From positions 192,813 to 256,812 of the forward strand of contig NZ_AOLY01000039.1 of NCBI RefSeq assembly GCF_000336635.1: DNA of 64,000 nt, written 5' to 3'. The translations under genes were made by a program, and so were the position numbers. Shown one piece after another: positions 16,999-25,207 of the stretch. Source of the DNA: Haloarcula japonica DSM 6131 (GTDB lineage: Archaea; Halobacteriota; Halobacteria; Halobacteriales; Haloarculaceae). The number at the start of each line of letters is the position of its first letter. Within the stretch, counting starts at the first letter, position 1. The notes beneath the pieces are model-generated. The model was not told the DNA's origin. It did not search any database and worked only from the letters and a program-made list of their open reading frames with translations.

Positions 16999-18665
16999 CG
17001 GTCCCACTACAGGCAGAGGCGCTCGACATCTCGTTCAAGCTCGTCCCGGCGATTATCGTCTTTCTGATGATGGCGTCGTTCCTCGTCATCGGCTACGTGT
17101 TCAAGGTGGCCGACACCGAGGGGATGTGGGTCGCGGGCCGCGGCATCGGCAACATCGAGAACGGAATGGCCATCGGCGCGAACTGGATGTCCGCCGCCTC
17201 GTATCTGGGGCTCGCAGGACTGGTGGCGCTGTCGGGCTTCTACGGCCTGGCGTTCATCGTCGGCTGGACGACCGGCTACTTCGTCCTGCTCATCTTCCTT
17301 GCGGCACAGATGCGCCGGTTCGGAAAGTACACCGCACCGGACTTCGTCGGCGACCGGTTCAACTCACCGACCGCCCGCGCGCTGGCGGCGTTCACCACGC
17401 TGCTCATCGCGTACGTCTACTCCGTCGGCCAGGCCCGCGGCATGGGGCTGGTCGGGCAGTACGTCTTCGGGCTCGATATCATCCCGATGATCGTCGTGAT
17501 GATGACCATCACCGTCGGCTACCTCGCGCTTTCGGGGATGCTGGGTGCGACCAAGAACATGGCCGTCCAGTACACGATCCTCATCGTCGCGTTCCTCGCA
17601 GGCGTGTACGTCGTCGGCTTCTCACAGGGGTACTCGACGGTGCTCCCACAGATCGAGTACGGCGCGCTGATCGCCGACCTCGGACGCGAGTTCTCCGCGC
17701 CGTTCGTGAACCAGCCGTTCTACCTCTGGATCGCGACAGCGTTCTCGCTCATCGTCGGGACCTGTGGCCTCCCGCACGTTCTCGTCCGATTCTACACGGT
17801 CCGGAGCGAGCGCGTCGCTCGCTGGTCCTGCGTGTGGGGGCTGTTCTTCATCCTCCTGCTCTACTGGGCCTCGCCAGCGATGGCGGCCTTCGGCGTCGAC
17901 CTCTTTCAGGCGACGACCGGTGCGAGCGCCTATGCCGCGGAAGGCGGCATGTCCGGCGCTGAAGGCGACGTGATCGTCGTGCTCGCCGCGCAGTTCGCGA
18001 ACCTCCCGACGTGGTTCGTCGGCCTCGTCGCGGCCGGCGCGATGGCGGCCGCCATCGCGACGACCGCCGGGCTGTTCATCACGGCCTCCTCCGCGGTCGC
18101 ACACGACATCTACACAGAACTGATCAACCCCGACGCGACCCAGCGCCAGCAGGTGCTCATCGGTCGCGGAACGATCATCGGCATGGGCGCGCTGGTGACG
18201 GTGACCGCATTCAACCCACCGGCGCTCATCGGCGAACTGGTCGCCTACGCGTTCTCGCTGGCCGGCGTCGTCCTGTTCCCGATGTTCTTCCTCGGTCTTT
18301 GGTGGGAGAACACGAACCGTCAGGGCGCACTGGCTGGGATGGTGCTCGGTCTGCTCATCTGGATTACCTCGATTATCAACAGCGTCCTGCCGAACTACAT
18401 CGGCGCGCTCGGAGCGGCCGCTGGTGAAGGCGGCGCACTCGTTCCGATATACGCCCAGTACGTCCCGCCCATCGGCGCTGCGCTGATCGGGACGCCGGTC
18501 GTGTTCATCGTCACCATCGCCGTCTCGCTGGTGACGCCCGAGCCGCCGCTGGAGACGAAGAAGATGGTTCGACAGTGTCACAGCCCCGAGCCGATGGGGC
18601 AACAGGAGACCGCCGCAGACGTCGTCGGCGACAACACTGGCGGCGGTACCCCCGCGGACGACTAA
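16995..18665 (+). CDS. SSS-family sodium:solute symporter, probable acetate permease (ActP-like)
   Basis: This 556-residue permease has about 13 hydrophobic segments. Family landmarks include AGRGIGNIENGMAIGANWMSAASYLG after the first helix, APDFVGDRFNS, and GTCGLPHVLVRFYTV in the middle, all typical of the ActP/acetate branch of the SSS family. It starts at GTG 16995, overlapping the small-subunit stop, and lies behind acs, so acetate or a similar short carboxylate is the likely cargo, driven by sodium. The C-terminal 60 residues are hydrophilic. It is followed four bases later by a UspA gene, which probably shares the transcript. Substrate is inferred from context. Confidence 0.88.
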   Translation: MTVPLQAEALDISFKLVPAIIVFLMMASFLVIGYVFKVADTEGMWVAGRGIGNIENGMAIGANWMSAASYLGLAGLVALSGFYGLAFIVGWTTGYFVLLIFLAAQMRRFGKYTAPDFVGDRFNSPTARALAAFTTLLIAYVYSVGQARGMGLVGQYVFGLDIIPMIVVMMTITVGYLALSGMLGATKNMAVQYTILIVAFLAGVYVVGFSQGYSTVLPQIEYGALIADLGREFSAPFVNQPFYLWIATAFSLIVGTCGLPHVLVRFYTVRSERVARWSCVWGLFFILLLYWASPAMAAFGVDLFQATTGASAYAAEGGMSGAEGDVIVVLAAQFANLPTWFVGLVAAGAMAAAIATTAGLFITASSAVAHDIYTELINPDATQRQQVLIGRGTIIGMGALVTVTAFNPPALIGELVAYAFSLAGVVLFPMFFLGLWWENTNRQGALAGMVLGLLIWITSIINSVLPNYIGALGAAAGEGGALVPIYAQYVPPIGAALIGTPVVFIVTIAVSLVTPEPPLETKKMVRQCHSPEPMGQQETAADVVGDNTGGGTPADD

Positions 18666-18669
18666 ACCA

Positions 18670-19143
18670 ATGTACGACAACATCCTCGTTCCGACCGACG
18701 GCAGCGAAACCGCAGAAAACGCGGTCGATCAGGCGGTCGACATCGCCGCGAAGTACGGCGCGACGGTCCACGCGCTGTACGTCGTCGACGTCGACGCCAC
18801 CAGCTACTCGCTGGGGACAGAGCAGGTCGACCGCATCCGACAGGGGAACCTCGACGAGATGACCGAGGTGAAAGAGGCGGCTGACAAGGCCACCGGCTAC
18901 GTCCGCGACCGCGCCGCCGATCACGGCGTCGATGTTAAAGAGCACGTCACCGCCGGCGAGCCGGCCCGCGCCATCCGAAAGTTCGTCGAGGACAACGACA
19001 TCGACCTCGTCGTGATGGGCTCTCACGGCCGCTCGGGCCTCAAACGTGTCATCCTCGGTAGCGTCACAGAGAAAGTGCTGCGCCGGACGCGGCTGCCGGT
19101 GCTGGTCGTCGACGTCCACGGTGATACGGATATCGAGGCGTGA
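18670..19143 (+). CDS. Universal stress protein UspA family
   Basis: A 157-residue single-domain Usp. It begins MYDNILVPTDGSETAENAV and ends with the nucleotide-binding GSHGRSGLKRVILGSVTEKVL loop, so it should bind ATP. The gene starts four bases after the permease stop. In haloarchaea Usp proteins often sit next to transporters and are thought to tune them. That role here is inferred from position only. Confidence 0.92.
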   Translation: MYDNILVPTDGSETAENAVDQAVDIAAKYGATVHALYVVDVDATSYSLGTEQVDRIRQGNLDEMTEVKEAADKATGYVRDRAADHGVDVKEHVTAGEPARAIRKFVEDNDIDLVVMGSHGRSGLKRVILGSVTEKVLRRTRLPVLVVDVHGDTDIEA

Positions 19144-19195
19144 CTAGCATGGGACTGAGCCGACCACGACCGCTACGGACGACGCGAGGTCGACG

Positions 19196-19411
19196 ATGAG
19201 CGTCGTTGACACCCTCCGCAACCATGTGCGCGACCACAAACGAGGGATGTTCGTCGACCTCGTGTTCGCCATCGCCTGGGTGACCGCCGTGAGCGTCATC
19301 TTCGACCTGCTGTCGGGCCCCCAGTGGGCCTACTACCTGACGCTCGCCGGTGGCGTCGTCGCGTACTACGGTTTCTTCTGGTCGCTCGATATGGCGATGG
19401 AACAGCAGTAG
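19196..19411 (+). CDS. Small two-helix membrane protein
   Basis: The 71-residue product has a short basic N-terminus (NHVRDHKRG) and two hydrophobic segments (about residues 18-38 and 43-62) and ends DMAMEQQ. It is the last gene of the acetate block, 52 bases after usp. Codon use matches the neighbours, which supports a real gene. No family is recognisable beyond similarity in layout to small haloarchaeal membrane proteins. It may be a helper of the symporter; this is only positional. Confidence 0.65.
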   Translation: MSVVDTLRNHVRDHKRGMFVDLVFAIAWVTAVSVIFDLLSGPQWAYYLTLAGGVVAYYGFFWSLDMAMEQQ

Positions 19412-19627
19412 ATCGCCCTCCGCTTGAGTCACGATTGTGACGGATCCACAGCCAGTTCGCGGAACCCCTGTGAAATATACGCATACAGTGGCCGAATCAC
19501 CGTCGCACCCGTGCTATCCAAGCATCCTTCCATTCTCAAGCCCGGCGAATTTCCGCCCTGCCGGTAGTAATAATACCATGTAGATGCATTGACCTGTTCG
19601 ACAGCAGCAGTTGCTGTGGAGTCAGCA

Positions 19628-19852
19628 ATGATATACGAAAGTTCGACGGGAGAGTACTACAGTGGTCTCGACATCTGGATGCGCTTTGAGTCGGGGTTCT
19701 GGGAACCACACGATTGGAGTCAAGCGACAGGACAGGAATGGGTACAGACCGAGGCGGGCGAAGTCCTCACCCTGACGCCGGTCCCGGAGTCAGAACTCCC
19801 AGACGGAGTGTCAGTGACGGAGGCCGAAGACGTCGACTACCTGCCCGAGTAA
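19628..19852 (+). CDS. Small hypothetical acidic protein
   Basis: This 74-residue frame starts at ATG 19628 (MIYESSTGEYYSGLDIWM) and contains WEPHDWSQATGQEW and a strongly acidic end. The pattern (aromatic, Gly and acidic residues, haloarchaeal codon use) suggests a real cytoplasmic protein. An upstream TTG at 19589 would add 13 weak residues. AT-rich gtagtaataata at about 19564-19575 may be its promoter, which would leave a leader of about 35 nt. I do not recognise a family. Confidence 0.5.
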   Translation: MIYESSTGEYYSGLDIWMRFESGFWEPHDWSQATGQEWVQTEAGEVLTLTPVPESELPDGVSVTEAEDVDYLPE

Positions 19853-20067
19853 AACAGCGGAGCCCGCGAGTTCGCCGGGCCACGGGACGCAGCAGACGAA
19901 TCGCCATTGTGGGTCACACTGGCGCACCGTTCGTTCAGAGGCGCGTCGCGTCTCTCTACTGCTCACGGGTCACTATCGTTCCCCGTTCGTGTTTCGAGAC
20001 CCCTCGCTTCGCTCGGGCTCTCGCTACTCACGGCTTCGCCGTTCGTTCTGTGGCGCGTAGCGCCGCA
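19853..20067. repeat. Hairpin-rich intergenic segment
   Basis: This gap holds a chain of short GC-rich inverted repeats: CCCTCGC-TTC-GCTCGGG type at 20001-20017, ACGGC-TTC-GCCGT at 20030-20042 and GGCGC-GTA-GCGCC at 20052-20064, each with a three-base loop. Such hairpin strings are common between haloarchaeal genes. They may act as transcription ends for the CheF gene on the minus strand or be a repeat family. No gene is seen. Confidence 0.5.
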
Positions 20068-20934
20068 CTACTTCTCACTCATTGCTTCACTCGCCATATT
20101 TCGCCCCTGTGCGTTCAACGCGACCTCGGTCCGAACCCGGACCTCGTCAACCGCCCCGATATCGAGCAGTTTCTGGTATATCTCCTCGACCTCGTCGGGC
20201 GTCGTTCCGACGAAATCAGACATTTCAAACGGTGAAACACCGGAGTACAGCGCCATCAACACCTGACTCTCCATCTCCGAAAGTTCGTAATCGTCCTCTC
20301 GGTCCTCGATAACGCGGGTAAACAGCGTCTTCAGCGCCCGCGTATGATGATCCATCCCCGAAATGTGGGTTTCGACGCTGCGGCCCTGGTCGTCAGTGTG
20401 TTCGACTTCGATGACCTCCCGCTCCTGGCCCATCACCGTACTGGTCCCGGTTTCGATAGTGCCGACGTCCTCGATTTCGAAGGACATGCTCTTGCCGCCG
20501 GGGAACTGGAGGCGAATGACGTCGTCGTCCAGTTGAAACCGCGCTTTGCTCCACTCGGCGTCCTCCTGAACGACGCCGCCGACGACCGCTTGCTGTCGCG
20601 CGAGGATGACCTCTCCCTGCAGCGTCGCGCGGACGTACTCCGTCTCGAAGTCGTCCAGATTCGGCGTATCAACGAGGAGGACGTTGTTACCCACCTCCAG
20701 CGCGGTTGCGCCGCCAGTCCCACCATCGGGAACCAGATCGTCGGGGTTCGACGGAAGGGTGATGTTGGAGTGTGGAATGGGCTGTTTCGAGCCGTTCGTC
20801 GCCAGAACGAGTCGCTTGTTGGTGACGATGAGTCGACAGGAGCGCCACTTCGGATCGGCCACGGGGTCGCCGTCGCGGACGACGTACTGGAAGTCCCCCG
20901 ACGTGTCGACTAGCTTGCGTTCGTCACCACTCAT
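20068..20934 (-). CDS. CheF-family taxis adaptor protein, copy 2
   Basis: This 288-residue protein is a paralogue of the one at 9652-10512 with the same order of segments: a short N-terminal region (CRLIVTNKRLVLATNG), a beta-rich centre (GGVVQEDAEWSKARFQL, EREVIEVEH) and a C-terminal winged-helix-like part (VLMALYSGVSPFEMSDFVG, ending ALNAQGRNMASEAM). I chose the ATG at 20934 because MSGDERK matches the start of copy 1 (MSDTEKK) and a shared promoter block lies upstream at 20971-20979. CheF proteins connect CheY-type signalling to the archaellum in Halobacterium. With no taxis genes nearby, the role here is open. Confidence 0.65.
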   Translation of the reverse strand: MSGDERKLVDTSGDFQYVVRDGDPVADPKWRSCRLIVTNKRLVLATNGSKQPIPHSNITLPSNPDDLVPDGGTGGATALEVGNNVLLVDTPNLDDFETEYVRATLQGEVILARQQAVVGGVVQEDAEWSKARFQLDDDVIRLQFPGGKSMSFEIEDVGTIETGTSTVMGQEREVIEVEHTDDQGRSVETHISGMDHHTRALKTLFTRVIEDREDDYELSEMESQVLMALYSGVSPFEMSDFVGTTPDEVEEIYQKLLDIGAVDEVRVRTEVALNAQGRNMASEAMSEK

Positions 20935-20970
20935 GGCCGCTGATATTAGAGATTTGACGCCGAAGGGTAA

Positions 20971-20979
20971 ATAAGTTCC
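20971..20979 (-). promoter_or_regulatory. Promoter of CheF copy 2, GGAACTTAT block
   Basis: On the minus strand this reads GGAACTTAT followed by TTACC, 37 bases before the ATG. It matches nine of nine bases with the promoter of the other CheF gene, which points to the same basal promoter type or joint regulation. Confidence 0.5.
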
Positions 20980-20989
20980 AGCACCGCTC

Positions 20990-21802
20990 TCACAGCGCGA
21001 CGAGCAACCCACCGACGACGCCGAGTCCGCCAAACACGGTACAGACAGCCCAGAACGGGACTTTTCGGACTAGTCGGACCAGCGCGTCAACCGTGAGATA
21101 GCCGACGATAGCGCTCATGACAAGGGCGACGACAGCCGGTAGCGGGTCGATTGCGGGGATGCCGTCGTCGACGAGGACCAGTGCGTTCGCGGCGAGCGCG
21201 GCTGGAATCGAGAGGAGAAACGAGAGTCGAAGCGACGACTCGCCCTCGTGGCCCCGGAGCAACAGCGCACTCACGGTCGTCCCGGACCGGGAGACGCCGG
21301 GAAGGATGGCCAGTCCCTGCAACACACCGACGAGGACGGCGTCGATCCCGTCCGGAATCTCGCGCTCACCCAGCGACAGCGCCGCGGCGAAGCGCTGGAG
21401 CAGGCCGGTGATGACGAGCAGGCCGCCAACCAGTGCTAGGAAAAGCCCGCCTTCTAACTCCGAAACAGCGGCGTCGAGGGCCATGTACGCGGGGAGGCCG
21501 GTGACGGCGGTCGCCGCCGTCGCGATGACGATAAACGAGAGATCCGCTGTCTCGTCGGCGAACGGGCGGCGGGAGAGTTGCCGGATGGAGTGCAGGATAG
21601 TTCGGACCTCGGTGCGGTAGTAGGCCGTGGCCGCAACTGCCGTCCCGGCATGGAGAAAGAGTGCGAGGCGGGTCGCAGCGGCGGGTGAGACGCCTGTGAC
21701 CACCGTCGACGCGAGGGCGACGCCGCCCTCGCTGGAGACCGGAATCCACTCCAACACCCCTTGCAGCAGGCCCAGCAGAATAGCGACGAGAATCGGGTTC
21801 AT
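20990..21802 (-). CDS. uppP: Undecaprenyl-diphosphatase-like membrane phosphatase (UppP/BacA family)
   Basis: Members dephosphorylate polyprenyl diphosphate to recycle the lipid sugar carrier. The 270-residue protein has about eight membrane helices, the first signature LQGVLEWIPVSSEGG and the second PGVSRSGTT. I chose the ATG at 21802 (MNPILVAILLGLLQG) since the longer frame upstream is not family-like. In the bacterial enzyme the first motif ends with a histidine that takes part in catalysis; here it is glycine, so activity or mechanism may differ. In an archaeon the substrate would be dolichyl diphosphate, which fits the glycan genes at the start of the window. Confidence 0.82.
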   Translation of the reverse strand: MNPILVAILLGLLQGVLEWIPVSSEGGVALASTVVTGVSPAAATRLALFLHAGTAVAATAYYRTEVRTILHSIRQLSRRPFADETADLSFIVIATAATAVTGLPAYMALDAAVSELEGGLFLALVGGLLVITGLLQRFAAALSLGEREIPDGIDAVLVGVLQGLAILPGVSRSGTTVSALLLRGHEGESSLRLSFLLSIPAALAANALVLVDDGIPAIDPLPAVVALVMSAIVGYLTVDALVRLVRKVPFWAVCTVFGGLGVVGGLLVAL

Positions 21803-21861
21803 ACCCACGGAGCGGACGCCGCGGGACAAAGGCCGTTCGGTTCGGCCCGCCGACGTGACAG

Positions 21862-21869
21862 TATATATA
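21862..21869 (+). promoter_or_regulatory. TATA element of mscS
   Basis: TATATATA-like sequence 23-30 bases before the ATG at 21892. CGGAGG at 21885-21890 just before the ATG is a possible ribosome binding site, so transcripts with a short leader are also possible. Confidence 0.6.
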
Positions 21870-21891
21870 GCGCTGGTGTCCAAACGGAGGT

Positions 21892-23001
21892 ATGCAACTG
21901 GGAAGCGGGGTGGTAGACCTGCTGTCGGGGCTGCCGGCCTGGCAGGGGTTTCTGGTGCTCGTCGGTAGCGGCGTCGCGTTCGCACTGGTCATCCGCGTCC
22001 TCGGCGACCGACTGCTCAAGCGGGTCACGCCCCACATTGAGGGCGACGTCGACGACATCGTCTTCCGGGGTATTCACACTGCCGTGTACGTCACTGTCGG
22101 CCTCGGCGGTGCATACGCCGGGGCACAGATTTACGACGTTCGACCGGCCGTCGCCGTCTCGCTTGAGGCCGGGACGCTCTCGCTGGTCGTCATCGTCTGG
22201 ATGGTGACGTTGCTACGCATCGGCCGTCGGGCGTCCGCTCTCGCGACGGATTCAGCGTACATCGACCGCCAGATGGTTCCCATCCTCCAGAACGTCTGGA
22301 GCGCGCTCATCTCCGGCGGTGGCATCCTGCTCCTGCTGATTCTGTGGGACATCGACGTGACGCCGCTGCTGGCCTCAGCAGGGATTATGGGTATCATCGT
22401 CGGCCTAGCGGCCCGAGACACGCTGGCGAACTTCTTCGGCTCGCTGTCGCTGTATCTCGACGGAACGTACGCAGTCGGTGACTTCGTCGTCCTGGAGACC
22501 GGCGAACGCGGGCGCGTCGAGGACATCTCCGTGCGCTCGACGGTCATCCGCACCCGCGACGACATCCTCGTCACCGTCCCGAACTCGAAGCTCAACAACG
22601 CCGCCATCGTCAACGAGTCGACGCCGCGGCGCAAGCGCCGGATTCGCGTCCCCGTCGGCGTCGCCTACGGGACGGATATCGACCGGGTCGAGGAGATCCT
22701 CCTCGAACTGGCCGCGGCCGAGGACCTCGTCCAGGACCGGCCGAACCCGCGGGTCCGGTTCCGGGAGTTCGGCGACTCAGCGCTGAACTTCGAACTGCTG
22801 TGCTGGGTCGGGAACCCGGCCCTGACGGCCCGCGCGACACACGAACTCAACAGCGCGATCTACAAGCGGTTCCAGGCCGAGGGCGTCGAAATCCCGTTCC
22901 CCCAGCGGTCCGTCTCAATCTCCGCCGAGGAGATTCCGGGCGAACTGTTCGACCAAGCGCAGTCGAGCGGCGCGGCCGACGGCGGCGTGACCGGCGAGTG
23001 A
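21892..23001 (+). CDS. mscS: Small-conductance mechanosensitive channel (MscS family)
   Basis: MscS channels open under membrane tension and release solutes on osmotic downshock. The 369-residue protein has four to five hydrophobic segments, the last being the pore helix with the small-residue pattern AGIMGIIVGLAARDTLANFF, followed by the beta domain (AVGDFVVLETGERGRVEDIS) and the alpha/beta C-terminal domain (VPVGVAYGTDIDRVEEIL). It ends with a short variable tail. The gene is divergent from uppP and has a clear TATA box. In a salt-lake organism it presumably protects against rain dilution. Confidence 0.92.
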   Translation: MQLGSGVVDLLSGLPAWQGFLVLVGSGVAFALVIRVLGDRLLKRVTPHIEGDVDDIVFRGIHTAVYVTVGLGGAYAGAQIYDVRPAVAVSLEAGTLSLVVIVWMVTLLRIGRRASALATDSAYIDRQMVPILQNVWSALISGGGILLLLILWDIDVTPLLASAGIMGIIVGLAARDTLANFFGSLSLYLDGTYAVGDFVVLETGERGRVEDISVRSTVIRTRDDILVTVPNSKLNNAAIVNESTPRRKRRIRVPVGVAYGTDIDRVEEILLELAAAEDLVQDRPNPRVRFREFGDSALNFELLCWVGNPALTARATHELNSAIYKRFQAEGVEIPFPQRSVSISAEEIPGELFDQAQSSGAADGGVTGE

Positions 23002-23086
23002 TGGCGGGCGGGGTCGCAGATTCCGCCTGGCCCACGCGACCGAGAGGTCGAAACGCAGTTACGGTGGCGACGCGTCGGCTCAGGCA

Positions 23087-24364
23087 ATGAGCATACTTGA
23101 GGACGCCCGTGCGGCGCTTGCGACCGGGCCGCTGTGTAATTCCTGTCTCGGCCGGCTCTTCGCCGACCGGAGTTTCGGGCTGGCCAACGCCGAACGGGGC
23201 CACGCCCTGCGGGTGACGCTCGCGCTTGCGGACGACGACCCCTTCGAGGACAGCGAGGACTGCTGGGTGTGTGAAGGTGAGTGCGACCGCTTCGACTGGT
23301 GGGCCGAGCAGGCCGCCAGCGCGGTCCGGGGCTACGACTTTGACACCTACCAGGTCGGGACGAAAGTGCCGCCGTTGCTCGAAGAGAACGACGAACTGCT
23401 CCGGGAGGACGTGGGCCTCGAACCCGACGCCGGCGAGGCGCTCAAGACCGAACTGAACCGCGAAGTGGGCAAACGAATCGGGGACCTGACCGGCGCGGAG
23501 GTGGAGTTCGGCCGTCCAGCAGTCCAGCTCACGCTCGACCTCGCAACGGACGAGGTGGAGACCCACGTCAATTCAGCGTTCGTCTACGGCCGCTACCGAA
23601 AGCTCGAACGCGACATCCCCCAGACGAAGTGGCCCTGCAACGACTGCAACGGCACGGGGCTGTGGCAGGGCGAGCCCTGCGACGGCTGTGGCGGCAGCGG
23701 CTACCGCTACGACGAGAGCGTCGAGCAGCTGTCCGCGCCCGTTGTCCGTGAGGCGATGGACGGCGAAGAAGCGGTGTTCCACGGTGCCGGCCGCGAGGAC
23801 GTCGACGCCCGAATGCTCGATTCGGGCCGCCCGTTCGTCATCGAGGTGATGGAACCGCGAAAGCGCGACGTGGACGCCGACGCGCTCGAAGCAGATATCA
23901 ACGACTTCGCCGACGGCAAAGTCGAAGTGACGGACCTCCACCTGGCGACCCACGAGATGGTCGAGCGCGTCAAGGAACTGGACGCCTCCAAGACCTACCG
24001 GATGGACGTGGAGTTCGGGGCACCGGTCGACGCCGACGCACTGCAAGACGCGCTGGCGGAACTGGACGGGGCGACCATCGAGCAGGAAACCCCCCAGCGG
24101 GTCACCCACCGACGGGCCGACATCACCCGGACGCGGACGGTGTACGACGCCGCGGGCGAACTGACCGACGACAGCCACGCCGAACTCCGCATCCACGGCG
24201 AGGGCGGCCTGTACGTGAAGGAGCTCGTCTCCAGCGACGAAGGACGCACGGAGCCGAGCCTGGCCGGCCTGCTCGGCACTGACGCTGTGGTGACCGCACT
24301 CGACGTAATCGACGTGCAGGGCGAGGACGAACCGTTCGCGAAAGACGAGTTCCTCAAAGAGTAG
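23087..24364 (+). CDS. pus10: tRNA pseudouridine synthase Pus10
   Basis: Archaeal Pus10 forms pseudouridine 54 and 55 in the T-loop of tRNAs. The 425-residue protein begins with an N-terminal zinc-binding THUMP-containing region (CNSC at about 17-20 and CWVCEGEC at about 60-67). The catalytic domain follows, with the conserved KWPCNDCNGTG and CDGCGGSGY cysteine loop at about 182-206 and the motif AGREDVDARMLDSGRPF at about 238, which holds the catalytic aspartate. ATG at 23087. RNase HII follows on the same strand 57 bases later with its own TATA-like sequence. Confidence 0.93.
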   Translation: MSILEDARAALATGPLCNSCLGRLFADRSFGLANAERGHALRVTLALADDDPFEDSEDCWVCEGECDRFDWWAEQAASAVRGYDFDTYQVGTKVPPLLEENDELLREDVGLEPDAGEALKTELNREVGKRIGDLTGAEVEFGRPAVQLTLDLATDEVETHVNSAFVYGRYRKLERDIPQTKWPCNDCNGTGLWQGEPCDGCGGSGYRYDESVEQLSAPVVREAMDGEEAVFHGAGREDVDARMLDSGRPFVIEVMEPRKRDVDADALEADINDFADGKVEVTDLHLATHEMVERVKELDASKTYRMDVEFGAPVDADALQDALAELDGATIEQETPQRVTHRRADITRTRTVYDAAGELTDDSHAELRIHGEGGLYVKELVSSDEGRTEPSLAGLLGTDAVVTALDVIDVQGEDEPFAKDEFLKE

Positions 24365-24421
24365 CGCGCCTGGAGTCGTTCGACCGGAAGCCGTTTTTAC
24401 ACCGACATCCAGATGATAGCC

Positions 24422-25057
24422 ATGCGATTCGGCGTCGACGAGGCCGGGAAAGGACCGGTGCTGGGATCGATGTTCGCCGCCGCCGTCAGGGCCGACCCCG
24501 CGGCCCTGCCCAATGGGGTTGGCGACTCGAAGGACATCAAGCCGGAGCGACGCGAGCGACTGGCGGAGGAAATCCGCAAATCGGCGGACGCCGTTGGCGT
24601 CGCCGAGATCCCGGTCGAACGCATCGACGCCGACGGGACGGACATGAACACGCTGACTGTCGACGGGCAGGCCGAGGCGCTGTCGGCGGTGGCCCGAGAC
24701 GGACTGTCGGGGACGGTCGACGCCGGCGACACAGACGCGGCGCGGTTCGGTCGCCGGGTTGCGGACGCGGTCGACGCCGACGTGACCGTGACTGCGGAAC
24801 ACGGGGCCGACGAGACGGACCCGCTGGTCGGTGCGGCCTCGATTATTGCGAAGGTGGCCCGCGACGTACACGTCACGGAACTGGCCGAGGAGTACGGTGA
24901 CGTGGGGTCGGGCTATCCCAGCGACCCGACGACGCGGACCTTCTTGGCGGACTACGTCGACAGCCACGGCGAATTGCCGGCGTGTGCTCGCCGGTCGTGG
25001 TCGACGTGTGATGACGTGCTGGCGGCGGCGTCACAGGCGACGCTGGGCGACTTTTGA
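24422..25057 (+). CDS. rnhB: Ribonuclease HII
   Basis: RNase HII cuts the RNA strand of RNA/DNA hybrids and removes ribonucleotides from DNA. The 211-residue protein begins MRFGVDEAGKGPVLGSMF with the first two catalytic acidic residues (Asp, Glu), followed by GDSKDIKPERR and GAASIIAKVARD with later active-site residues in between. I chose ATG 24422 over ATG 24413 because GTTTTTAC at 24393-24400 sits at TATA distance from it and the DEAGKG motif is then near the N-terminus as usual; the longer form is possible. Confidence 0.93.
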   Translation: MRFGVDEAGKGPVLGSMFAAAVRADPAALPNGVGDSKDIKPERRERLAEEIRKSADAVGVAEIPVERIDADGTDMNTLTVDGQAEALSAVARDGLSGTVDAGDTDAARFGRRVADAVDADVTVTAEHGADETDPLVGAASIIAKVARDVHVTELAEEYGDVGSGYPSDPTTRTFLADYVDSHGELPACARRSWSTCDDVLAAASQATLGDF

Positions 25058-25207
25058 ACGAGGACAGGCCGACAGTGAGCGTGGTGTTCTCGAAACGAAC
25101 TAGTCCTGCACAACAGGCAGAAAGCGGGAACCGGTCACACTGTTGGGTGTAATTGAGAGAAAGTACTCGCGGTGGCGGAATTCTTGAAAGACGTACAGCC
25201 GACGGTC

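Noticed and set aside
23573-24967. 464-residue minus-strand frame across pus10 and rnhB
   Set aside because: It spans two well-supported genes on the other strand and their gap, with no family motif.
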